From NCBI GenBank assembly GCA_029339195.1, contig JAPTJF010000189.1:1-64000 (forward strand): DNA of 64,000 nt, read 5' to 3'. A program made the translations under genes and the position numbers. This DNA comes from Micractinium sp. NFX-FRZ. Lineage: Eukaryota; Chlorophyta; Trebouxiophyceae; Chlorellales; Chlorellaceae. A model generated the notes under the pieces. That model had not been told where the DNA came from. It worked only from the letters and a program-made list of their open reading frames with translations, and did no database searches. Shown one piece after another: positions 27,955 through 37,819 of the stretch (positions within the stretch are counted from its first letter, which is position 1; each line of letters opens with the position of its first letter).

Positions 27955-28405
27955 CCGCCGGTCGCTGGCGGCAGGCAGCGGCCGCCGCCCGGCGCCGCCC
28001 ACCGCCGCCGCTGGCAGGCGGCCCCTGATGTCCGCCTGTTGGCGGCCGCTGAGTAGTTGCATTTGGCATCAGCAAAGCTCAATTGGGGCCGCGCAGCCTG
28101 GAGTGATGGAGGATGACACGACCGACTGCCAAGTCTGCCAAAACCCCGTCCTCCGTCCCTGTCCCCTGTTCACACTAAAACGATAAAAAGTACTCCAGAT
28201 TGACAATCAGGTGCGGCGGGCATCGACAGGCGTAGGCTTAGCGCGCCAGGCTGCAGCCCGGCCCGCTGCGTGACGCAGTGAGCTCTGCTGATAGGAAAGC
28301 GCGTGCAAGATGTCAGCTTGACCGCCGACGCGGCGGACGCATGGTGCCGCTTGCCAGTGGCGGCAGCGGGCGGCGGGGCCACTGCCTGCCGCCAACAGGC
28401 AGTTC
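27955..28405. repeat. Imperfect inverted repeat
   Basis: Arms at about 27955-28060 and 28316-28405 read as similar sequence on opposite strands (shared 'tggcggcaggcag' and 'gctggcaggcggc' against 'actggcaagcggc'). They flank about 255 bases. Confidence 0.55.
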
Positions 28406-29067
28406 TGGCCTACAAAATGCGGGCTGGTGCCGCAGCTGCAGGCGTCGTGTGGCCCCACATTCTACGGGGTGCAGAACGGAATGCATAGCTGAATGATTGC
28501 TGGCCCCTCCCAATGGCCTAGTACCTGCATATTGCTCGCCCCAGCACACCCAAAGCTAAGCGGTTGTGAACAAGCAAGCTTGCTGGTCAGCGGCATACGC
28601 ACCCATTGCCTGCCCCGCTGCATGGAGTCTTGATGCTCTGCGGCAGCGAATCATGATTGCCTTTGTGCTTTGGCACTGGTGTGCGGTCTTACACACACTT
28701 TGCATGCATGACGTGTGCGTGAGCCGGTTCAGCGTGTGCACACATGAGATGTTGATGCACAAGTTCCCAAGTCCCGGATGAAAAGTGCAAAAGTTGCCCA
28801 CAGGGAGGGGCCGGTGAAGCGGAGTCAGCTATCGTCACGCTATTCGGTGAGGAAGGATCATGCTCAGCAGTAAGAGAATCAAGGTGTTGCTCACGCGCGC
28901 GGGGAGACGCGAGACGACGAGGGGGCACATGACGTCACCCACACACGTGGGGAGTTGAAGTGCAGCAGTGTATACTGCTCATCTATTGTTGGAGAATGAA
29001 ACGAGGGAGAAAAGGTTCACGCTGCACTACACATACGCTGCACTACACATACGCACGCGGTTACAAG

Positions 29068-29090
29068 GGAGGGAGGGAGGGAGGGAGGGA
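29068..29090. repeat. GGGA tetranucleotide microsatellite
   Basis: About five uninterrupted 'ggga' units. Confidence 0.85.
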
Positions 29091-29214
29091 GTAACGACGC
29101 GAGGTACTTTTCCAAGGAAGGAGAGGGAGGAAGGGCGGCTGACTAGCGAAGGGTGCACGGCAGAGTGGAAGAGCAATGTTAGGGTCTCAGGTGACAAAAG
29201 GTGAGCCGGCAGCT

Positions 29215-29290
29215 GGAAGAGAGGCTGCCAGCTGGGAAAGTCGAGTAGGCTGGGGAAGAGGGGCTGCCAGCTGGGAAAGTCGAGCAGGCA
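29215..29290. repeat. Two-copy tandem repeat
   Basis: The segment 'ggctgccagctgggaaagtc' plus flanks occurs twice with a period of about 45 bases. Confidence 0.75.
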
Positions 29291-29592
29291 CCTAGGTGTT
29301 GTACAAAGTACATAGAGAAGCACTGAGGACAACGGACCGTGCTAACACATGAATGGCAAAGTGGCACCCCACAACTCCGTGCTGCATCTGTGTGGGAGGG
29401 CACGGGAGCGGGGCCCGGGGGTACATGGCCGACGGCGGTAGCCAGCAAGCACGGGCAGGCATGTCCATGTCCCAGCTTTGCAGCTGGGGTGGAGGGAGAG
29501 GGCCGGAGGGGCCGGGCACGGCAGCCACGGTGCGACCGCGCCGCCAGGTCAAGCAGTGCCTGGGGTTTTGTGAAACTGAGGTGACGGGCACG

Positions 29593-32477
29593 TCACTTGC
29601 TGCAGCGTGGGCGCTTGCCGGCCATCCGCTCCTCCGGTCCCTCGCTGGCACCCTCCTCCTCGGCGGGCTCCTTGCCAGCGCGCCTGCGCCGCTTGGCGCT
29701 GGTGCCCGCCTCCTGTGCGGTCTCCTTGCCGGTGCCTGGCTCCTCCTCGGCATGCGCCTGGCTGGTGCCTGGCTCCTCCTTGGCGGGCTCCTTGCCAGCG
29801 CGCGGGCGCTTGGCGCGGCCGCGCGCCAGCTCGGCATGTGCCTTGCTGGTGCCTGGCTCCTCCTCCGCCGCCTGGCTCGTGCTGGCACCCTCTGCCAACT
29901 CCCCACCATCACCTGCCTCCTTGTTGGGCGGCGCCTTGAGGTGCCACTTGGGCTGCGAAGGGAACTTGAGGTCGTAGCCCCTGCACGGGCAGCGCCACTC
30001 TGTTCACACTGCACACCATCTGCCTGTCTTTGGGCGTGGCCCTTGCTGCACAGGCAGCTGCTGGCAAGAAGGCGTTAATAGCAGATTGAATGCACCCCAA
30101 CCTCAGGCACGGTGCTCACTTGGCCATGCGCTGGATGGTGGTGTGGCCCGTCTCGTAGTCGCCGTAGCGGTAGCACGCCAACATCTGCAGCAGCAATGAA
30201 AGCCAGCAGCAGGCACTTGGCACACCAGTGAGTGCCACACCGAGCACTACATTGAAAGGGTCCAGGGGTAGGCAGACCTCACCCGCAGTGACAGGCCAGC
30301 TTTCAGGTGGCGCTTGAAGAAGGCCCTATCCAGCTCCGCACGCCGCCCTGCAGCTCACAGGAGGTGAGAGGACGTGACGTTCTCAGTTCTCATCCATAAA
30401 CAACAAGACAGAACTTTGTGTCCTCACAGGCAGGAATGCAGCAAGCGGGCTGGCCAGCCGGCCGGCAGGAAGGTAGGTGGAAGGCACGGCCAGGCAGGCA
30501 TGCGAGCATGCGAGCATGCATGTGAGCATGCAAGCATGCAGGCAAGCAGGCGGGCAGGCAGGCGGGAGGGCATGCAGGGTGCTCACTCTTAATCACGGCG
30601 GCTGGGGGGCGGCCTGACTTGCGCTGGGTCTGCTCGTCCACCTCCAGCGCTGGCGCGCCGCAGCCGCAGGGGCAGAAGGTGGGGATGGGGAACAGCTTCC
30701 CATCCTGCCCCACACCCACAGCCATGAGCACATCACCAGGGGCAGGGGGTGCGCCCGAGGCGGGGAAGTGCACAGCTGCGCGGGAGCTGGCCGGCTGGGA
30801 TGTCACCTCGGCTGCTGCCACCGCCGCTGCCATGGGCGCACCCTGCTGCCCGTCCGCCTCCTGCCACTCCACTGCTGCCTCCTCCTCCACTGCCGCCTCC
30901 TCCTTCACTGCTGCCTCCTCCACCTGCGTTGCTTTCACCTCCGCTGCTGTAATCTCCGTTGCCGCCTCCTCCACCGCCACGGTGCCCAGCGACGCATCTG
31001 ACATGTCCCAGCACACTGCCGCCATCGTCGATGCCAGCGGAGTGCAAAGGACGACCTCTTGCACGTCCGCTGCCGCCGCCTCCTCCACCACCTTCAGTCC
31101 CGCCAGCCACTCCTCATCATACTTGCACTCGTCTGCCGTCCCTGCCGCCTTGGCCGCAGCCGTCGCTCCTGCGCAGGTGGGAGGGAAACAGGTGTGGAAC
31201 GGGGCGGCAGCACCCTGCTCCTCCGACACGAACACCGCAGGCGCCGCCGGCGGCAGCAGAGCAGCCAGCACAGACCAGAAGGCAGCAGGTGTGGCACTTG
31301 GATGCATGTGGGCAGAGTATGAGCAGGGAATGGCAGGCTTGAAACTCCCTCGCAGGTTGCGCCGCCAACGGATATGAGCAGATTGCTGCAACGGGAGGAC
31401 CTTTGGTCACAGTGCAGGCTGCGGAGGTGGTGGGCAGCAGGGACATGCATTCACCAAATGAGTCTCACCGTACAGAGGGCAGGTTGTGGTCAGGGCGGGG
31501 CCGGGGGGCATGCCGAAGAGAGCACGGGCGGTAAGCAGTGTGATTGCGCTGTAGTCCTGCACGCCACCATTGGTTGGGCCAGACGCCAGGTGTGTGTCGG
31601 GCGTGCCCCACTGCAGCATGGGATGGCATGACATTTTGTGTACAACAGCCGAGGCAATCACCTCGCCAGGTGAGCAAACTGGGCTGGCTGAAGCTGCGCC
31701 TTCCTGGAGGAAACTGCCAGCCAGGAAGGACGGAAGGAAGGAAGGAAGCCAGCCAGCCAGGGGAGGGGAGGCTGGCAGCGGAATGCTCCCAGCCTGGGAG
31801 GGGCAGGGCAGCCACGTGAAACCACTTGCCTGGTTGGTGTTGACGCAGTTCATGCCCTCCATGACCAGCGGGGAGGTGTCGCCAGCCGGCGCAGGCAGGG
31901 CCGCTCGCACATTGGTGCGTGCGCGCCTGCGCCTGAGAGCAGGCTTGCGGGGCTTGGGCGTGGAGGTGGTGGGCGGCAGGGGCGTGCCGCTCTGCTGCGC
32001 ACCGTGCACAGGCGGGATGGGGACGGCCAGGGTGAGAGGGGGAGGCGTGGTGAAGGGTGCGAAGCCAGGGGGTGGTGCCGAGGTGTCGTGGCCCGGCAGC
32101 TCCTCCTCCGCCATCAAAGTGGTGCTCGTACTCCCATGCACAATGAACTGGTGGTCGTACTGCAGCGTATCATGTTGAGGAAGGGACGGCAGGCGGTGAG
32201 AGGGAGCAGGCGGGGCCGAGGGAGCAGGACGGCGGGGGGGCAGGCAGGCAGGGGGACAGAAGCGGAGCTGGGCTCTGTCCGAGAGTTGCGCCGGTGCACA
32301 ACTCGTGGATAGCCAGGCTGGCGACTGGAGGCGAGAGATGTGGCGAGAGGCGCACAGAGCGGCGCAGGCGGTGGCTGTGGCAGCACGTACCTCATCGTTG
32401 TTGATGACGTACATGTCGGGGCCGGCGGGCGTCATGGGGCCGGCGGGCGTCATGGGGCCGGGGGCGGGCTGAGACAT
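29593..32477 (-). CDS. Family paralogue E: most diverged module, basic/acidic repeat tail
   Basis: Seven exons: 32477-32391, 32159-31830, 31610-31469, 31168-30587, 30347-30283, 30184-30120, 29980-29593; 552 residues, all phases consistent. The intron after 31830 has a GC donor (CAG|GCAAGT). Exon 1 ends 'GPDMYVINNDE', like D 'SQDVYNVDHACGE'. The module is recognisable but altered: 'FPIPTFCPCGCGAPALEVD', then 'RRRAELDRAFFKRHLKAGLS' with PRNW lost, then 'MLACYRYGDYETGHTTIQRM' (compare B 'LAVCYHAYDKSFLTRRA'). The tail starts 'GYDLKFPSQPKWHLKAPP' and continues with repeats of the type 'EEEPGTSKAHAE' and 'AKRPRAGKEPA', ending 'GKRPRCSK'. Several basic clusters suggest nuclear location. Two additional exons (110 and 47 codons) precede the usual long exon. 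Function unknown. Confidence 0.72.
29610..29870. repeat. Degenerate coding repeats in paralogue E tail
   Basis: Repeated units such as 'tggctcctcctcggcatgcg' and 'cgggctccttgccagcgcgc' encode alternating EEPGTS and KRPRAGKEPA blocks on the minus strand. Confidence 0.75.
30480..30585. repeat. GCATGC-rich intronic repeat
   Basis: Many overlapping 'gagcatgc' and 'caggcgggcagg' iterations in the intron after exon 4 of paralogue E; GCATGC is self-complementary. Confidence 0.7.
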
Positions 32478-34169
32478 GAGTTCCGCAGTCCTGCAGCAAT
32501 GTGTGGGGTGGCCAGGGGCGCAGTGAAGGGCTGCGAGGGAGGAGGCAGTGCTGTGCTGGGGGTGGCAGGCGGCCACGACTGCAGGAGGCACCGCTTAACG
32601 CCGAGTGGTTCGTCCAACGAGCGGTTCGTCCACCGAGGCGCTGCTGTGGAGCAGGAGGCACGCTATGCTGTGTGCAGCTGGCCCACACTCACCTGCGTGT
32701 TCTGCACAGCCCCTTTTAGAGCAGCCCTGCGCCAACCAGTTAAACGAAAGAGGAAAAGCAGTGTACGTGGGTGAGGGCGTGGCTGTAAGGCTCTGCGCCG
32801 AAAGCGGCGGCGGCGGCCGCAACACAACGCAGGGATCCACCCAATTCAGCACGCCCCCGCCCCGTTCCGCCAAACGCCACAGTCTTACTCTGGCCTCCCA
32901 AAGTGATTGCGGCTATCTGCAAGTGAGCAGCACGGTACACGGCGGGCTCGAAAGTTTTTGGCTCCCGCGATGGAGCGTGCCACCTGCAAACGGGGGCGGG
33001 GCCGGTGTTGGCGATCGCATGTCATGCCATCCATCTGCAGCGCTCTGCGGGGCGTGCACAGCCAGGAGCGGCTTCCCTCGCGCTGATGGCGACATGCTAG
33101 CGCTTGATCGCGCCCTACCTGGGCTCAAAAGAACCTTGATGCAATCAAGAATACAATTGGCGCAGAAAAGTGCGGCAGAGTGCGGGCTTCCAGCGCTCAA
33201 ATGAGCAAGCACGGTGACCTGGCGGCGCACGCTGCGGCGTCCAAGCCGTCCAAGCCCGGATGAGATCAGCATGCAGTCTTGCAGGACACAGTGGGGGGCC
33301 TTCATTCTACACCTTAATTCAGACAGTTTACATCGCTAACTGATACATACATGAGCAAGAAGTGCCAGCGGATTGTCCGCTCAACCCCCGCCCCCTCTCC
33401 GGCACACCCGCCGCCCGCCTGTGCACCCGCCGTCCGTCTGCGCATTGCCCGACATGGTGATGCGCACACACTTGTCCGCAGCTGCCCTGCGCCCCAGACT
33501 GACGCACCCAGCACTCTGAATGGGTCGGCACTTTCGTTGTTGTTGCTGCCATGACTTGTCAACGGCCAGCGGCACCCCACACACACCGGCCGCGTCATGA
33601 CCAGCGCCGCCCACTCCACCCTTGAGCCATGCACACACAAGTGGAGAGGCTGTGATACGGGTACCCAGAGTGTTTCAAGCTTCCCTGTGCCCTGCATGTA
33701 CATGCAAGGCACTCAGTCCGACGCTCAGTCTTGTCGCCACCGGTGAGCGAGTCGCGCACTGGTGCGGCCCCTCGTGCGTGGCCTGCCATCAATGGTGCTT
33801 GGTTCATGGTTTGCAGCCTAAAGAGCTGAGAAGCGCCTTAGATCCGATCCGAAGGCATGCTTATGGTAGAGAGAACATGGTGACGGAGGCACGCTTGCCC
33901 TTGCTGCAGCCGGCAGTACTGCGCCGCCTCCCCTGCAGTACTGAATTTTGAGTCGAGCCTGCAGTGGTTCAGTTCCCGGGGGTATTGTACGTGTTGGCCA
34001 CACGCTCTAACTTCTATAGCGGAGGGTCCGCAGCGCTGGAGCGGGACCAGGAGAAACGTGTCCACGCGGCCCGTCGCGCGCTGCAGCTTTAGCCCAGGAG
34101 CGGGCTTCTTTGCTAACACCTCGGAGGGAGCAGACTGCCTGCGGGCACGTCCCGGAAACGGCGCTGCCC
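32478..34169. other. Intergenic, divergent upstream regions of paralogue E and the ULP-like gene
   Basis: This 1.69 kb stretch separates two divergent starts and should contain both promoters. I see no gene or clear regulatory motif in it. Confidence 0.45.
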
Positions 34170-37100
34170 ATGGATGCTGGCGCCACCACCGGCGGCGTGC
34201 CGCCGCCCGAAGCACTGGGGTGCAGCCCAATCAGTTTGGAGGACCTGGACAGCGTGCTGCCCGGCAGGAGCTTCTCTGAGCGTGCTTTGGAGGCCTTCTT
34301 TAGGTGAGAGGCGTCTGTTGCACACAGCACGGCTTGTCGGGCAGGAGGTGTGGGCAGAGGTGTGCGGCAGGAGTGCCTGGGCAGGGTGAGAGTGTTGTGT
34401 CACGACAGGGGCTGACGACCTGTGCCGAGGGTGTTGCAGGCCGGGCTGCGGGTCAAGGCTCGCTTATGCGGTCCTGGGCAGGACCGGGGCACAGGGTTGC
34501 AAGGCGCACAAACCTGTTGGAATGGGTTCGGCCCGCCCGCCTCCGCTTGCCTCACCACACACTCTCCCTAATGCTCACCTGCCGCCTGCTGCCCGCCTCC
34601 ACCTGCCGCACCACTCTCTCTCCCGAATGCCCACATTCTGTTTGCTGCAGCAACCTGCACTCCAGCCTGCTGGCCGCCGGCGCAGCACGGAACTTTGAGC
34701 GGTGCCTGGTCTTCCAGGGCCCCGGTGTGCTGGCCGACCTGCGTCAGCTGCTCCTGCCAGGGCAGCGGGAGGGGGAGGTGGCCCCCGCTGCCCTGCCCAA
34801 CCTGGAGCGCTTCCTGAAGGCGAGCCTCACAGTGGGATGGGATGTAGCCACATGCCGTGGCTAAAGGCTGGGAGCGTGCATGAAGGCATGGGGGACGCCG
34901 GCTTCCGGGCGGCGCCTGTCGTGATATTCAGGCCTCAAGCTGCACTGCATGGGCCCGCTCCCGGTGCCGCTCCAGCTTGCCTGCAAACCACTTCGGCTTT
35001 CTGCCTGTGTGCCCGCCCCCACCCCTGCAGTCAAACAACCCGCTGAGCAAGCAGTTCCTGCTGCTGCCCCTGGTGGACGCCAGCCACGCCTCCCTGCTCA
35101 TCGTGTGCCAGCTGGGCGAGGGCCTGCGGGCAGCGCTTGGCGGCAGTGGCGGCATGGGTCCCGAGCGCAGCGCCGGTCCCTGCATGCTGCACCTGGACTC
35201 CCTCTCACGTGAGTGCCTGCAGCATGTGCGGCCCGGCGTGGAAGGCCGCCGTGAGTTGGTAGCCTCTTGCGGCTGTACTGGCAGGCTGCAGGGAGCGCCA
35301 CCCGGCAGGCGCCGACAGCCCAGCCACTGCGGCAGGTGCTGGCCGCCCAGCCAATGCAGGCAGGCGCAGGCGGCTGGGCCACTGGGAAGCTTACCCCCCA
35401 GGCATATGCCCTCCCTCTTGCCCGCGCCCTTGCAGTGCGCACTGGCCGTGGCCACACACCCAACCTCGCTGCGCTTCGAGCGGAGCTGCAGCGTGCAGCG
35501 CAGCAGGTGCGTGGGAAGGGCGCTGGCGTGAGCCTGGTCTTGCTGACCAGCAGCACCGCGCTACCTTGCCTCCCCAACTGCGTTGCTTTGCCTTGCGCCA
35601 TGGCCGGTGCACCTTTGCGGCATTCACAGCTAGTGTTCACTGCACCACGCACGTTTGCAGTGGGACCCCAGCGCTGCAGCTTGGGAGCTGAATGACGACA
35701 CCCTTCCCCTCGTCACTGCCAGCGTAAGCTCATGCCCTGCCCACGCATGGGTGTGCCTGGCAAGGTGGTGCATGCATGCATGAGCGGCTCGCACGGAGCT
35801 GGCCCCGCCTTCCTGCCACCTGAAGAGCGCGCCCTCCTGCCGGTCCGCCCCCCGCCTGCCGGCGTGCTGCCCGCCGTGGTGCCCTCACTGACCTACCAAC
35901 CTCCCACCGTCTATCTCTCCTGCCTGCAGGTGCCGCAGCAAAAGTCGGATGACGGCGGCGCCGCCTACATGTGCACCAGCGCACTTTACTTCCTGGCCAA
36001 CCTCCCGCCAGGTGTGGGGCACTATCACTACCGGGCTGCCATTGGGTGCACTCCCGGCTCTTGCTCTGGCCGCTGGCCGCTAGCAAACGAGGCAAAGCAG
36101 AGTGGACCCCACGGCAGTGCTGCTGCTGTGTGCCAATGACATCACCGCTCTCCCCCGCGCTGTGCTGTGCTGTGCGCAGAGGTGGATGCGCAGGATGTGA
36201 GGAAGCTGGCGGACTACAAGGCCCATGCGTGCGACCTGTTTGAGGGCACCCCGCACTGCTACCCAGGTGCAGCGTGCCTCGCAGAGCCCACACCCTCCTT
36301 GTTGCATTACCGCCAGCCCTGTAGCATGCAGCACGCCAAAGGAGGAGTGCTGAGCACAGAAGGCTGTATCTGTTGCGCCCACTTTTGTATGTCCGAAGAT
36401 GTGCTTGCCCGCCCAGCAATCATGCTGCCCCCCCGCTGCCCTGCTGTGCGTGCCTGCAGGCTTCCTCACGCGGGACTGGTACCCCGACAACGTGCCCGAG
36501 TCGCTGCGCAAGCTGGTGCTGCGCCAACTGCAGGTGGGTGCCCGCCTAGCTGCTGCTGCTGAGGTGGCGCTGAGGTGCTGGGCTTCTAAGAACGGTGAAG
36601 AAAAGCGCATGCAAGGGCAGGCCGGCAGAGCGGCTTCCTTGCCTGATGTGCTGTCGACATCACAGTACCTTCCGTTGTCGGTGCGCTGCCGGCTGGCCCC
36701 ACCTGCAGGTGACGGTGTCGACAGCCACCCAGAGCGCTGCAGTTGCCCGCGGGCTGCAGGAGCGTGCGCACGCGGTGGCGGCACAGCTGCAGGCAGCATC
36801 CAAGCGCCCGGTGAGCTTGCTGCGCTGCAATGGTGCGCCCGTGCAAACTAGCCGGTAGCAGAGCATGCGCAGCAGGGTCCTTTAGCTGCTCCTTTCTCAC
36901 GCACACAAGCCGCCAGGTGCACACAGGAAGTCAGGTAGCTCTGCGCAACATGCTTGCTGCTGACATGTAGTCCGGCTTGCCCGCCCCCTGCAGTTCATGA
37001 TGCCAGAGGCACGGTGGCTAAAGCAGCAGCAGCTGAAAGACGCACGGCGACGGCAGTTGCACCGACAACAGCCGCCGCAGCAGCAGCAGGAGGAGACGCC

Positions 37101-37620
37101 GGAGGCGCTGCCACCGCAGGCACCTCAGCAGCCACCAAAGGAGCAGGGCGCATCACCAAAGTTACAGCAGCAGCCGGAGCACCAGCCCACACAGCAGCAG
37201 GAGCAGTCGATGCCGCCGCCGCCGCAGCAGCAGGAGCAGTCGATGCCGCCGCCGCAGCAGCAGCAGGCGCAGTCACTGCTGCCGCCGCCGCAGCAACCGG
37301 GGCAGGAGCAGCTACCGCCACATCCACCACAGCAGGCTGTTGAGCAGCAGGAACACATCGGGGGCAGCTCGCAGTTGCGGTCTGTTCCGGCGCGGCCACG
37401 GTCACTGCCGCCGCTGTCTCCTCCGCTGTCGAGAGTGCCGCTGCAGCAACAGCTCAGTGGCGGCAGCTTGCAAGCAATGGCAACTAGCCGCCCTTTGGCA
37501 GCAGCCAGGGCACCGGCATCATCAGCCGGTGGTCTTCAACCTGAGCACAAGCAAGGTGTTGCAGCAGAGGCTGGGGCGCCCAGGTGCGTCCCACGGATGG
37601 CACCGGTTTGCCTTGCATAG
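34170..37620 (+). CDS. ULP/SENP (C48) protease-like protein lacking the catalytic Cys, Gln/Pro-rich tail
   Basis: The family cleaves SUMO or NEDD8 from proteins. Nine exons: 34170-34303, 34651-34819, 35031-35208, 35436-35506, 35930-36011, 36180-36266, 36460-36533, 36709-36810, 36994-37620; 507 residues. The second intron has a GC donor (AAG|GCGAGC), required by phase. Family features: 'PISLEDLDSVLPGRSFSERA' near residue 20; the His site 'PLVDASHASLLIVCQLGE'; the Asp site 'MLHLDSLS' followed by 'GHTPNLAALRAELQ'; and the oxyanion Gln in 'VPQQ'. The normal 'DCG' of the catalytic Cys site reads 'SDDGGAAYMCTSALYF', so the nucleophile is missing and the protein is probably a pseudoprotease. The Trp after the active His is Ala. 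The C-terminal 200 residues are Gln/Pro-rich, beginning 'MMPEARWLKQQQLKDARRRQ'. The fold call is good; loss of activity is inferred. Confidence 0.65.
37083..37345. repeat. CAG/CCG trinucleotide tract (poly-Gln/Pro)
   Basis: Repeated cag and ccg codons encode Q-rich and P-rich runs, including two copies of QEQSMPPP. Confidence 0.8.
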
Positions 37621-37819
37621 GTGCCAGTGCGCCTTGCATAAGTGCCAGTGCCCTGGCTGTGCACATGCTTTCCATCCGGCCTGCCTTTGAGACCGACCAA
37701 TGACTGACCCGTGGGCCCTCGTGTGCTTCCCACCCATGCACAGGGAAGGCGAGCAGCCTGGCCTTCGGCACGCCGGCGGCAGCCCGCACCGTCAGCGGCG
37801 GGCCAGCGCAGCAGCAGCG

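Larger units (their letters stand above)
26304..29592. other. Large repeat-bearing intergenic region between D and E
   Basis: This is the longest gene-poor stretch (3.3 kb). It holds the D promoter, an AT-rich island (27540-27800), a pair of inverted GC-rich arms (27955-28060 and 28316-28405), a GGGA repeat near 29070 and a 35-base tandem duplication near 29215-29290. No gene or tRNA recognised. Confidence 0.5.

Noticed and set aside
30480..30585. CRISPR-like array
   Set aside because: Units are short, overlapping and without spacers, inside a eukaryotic intron; simple repeat.
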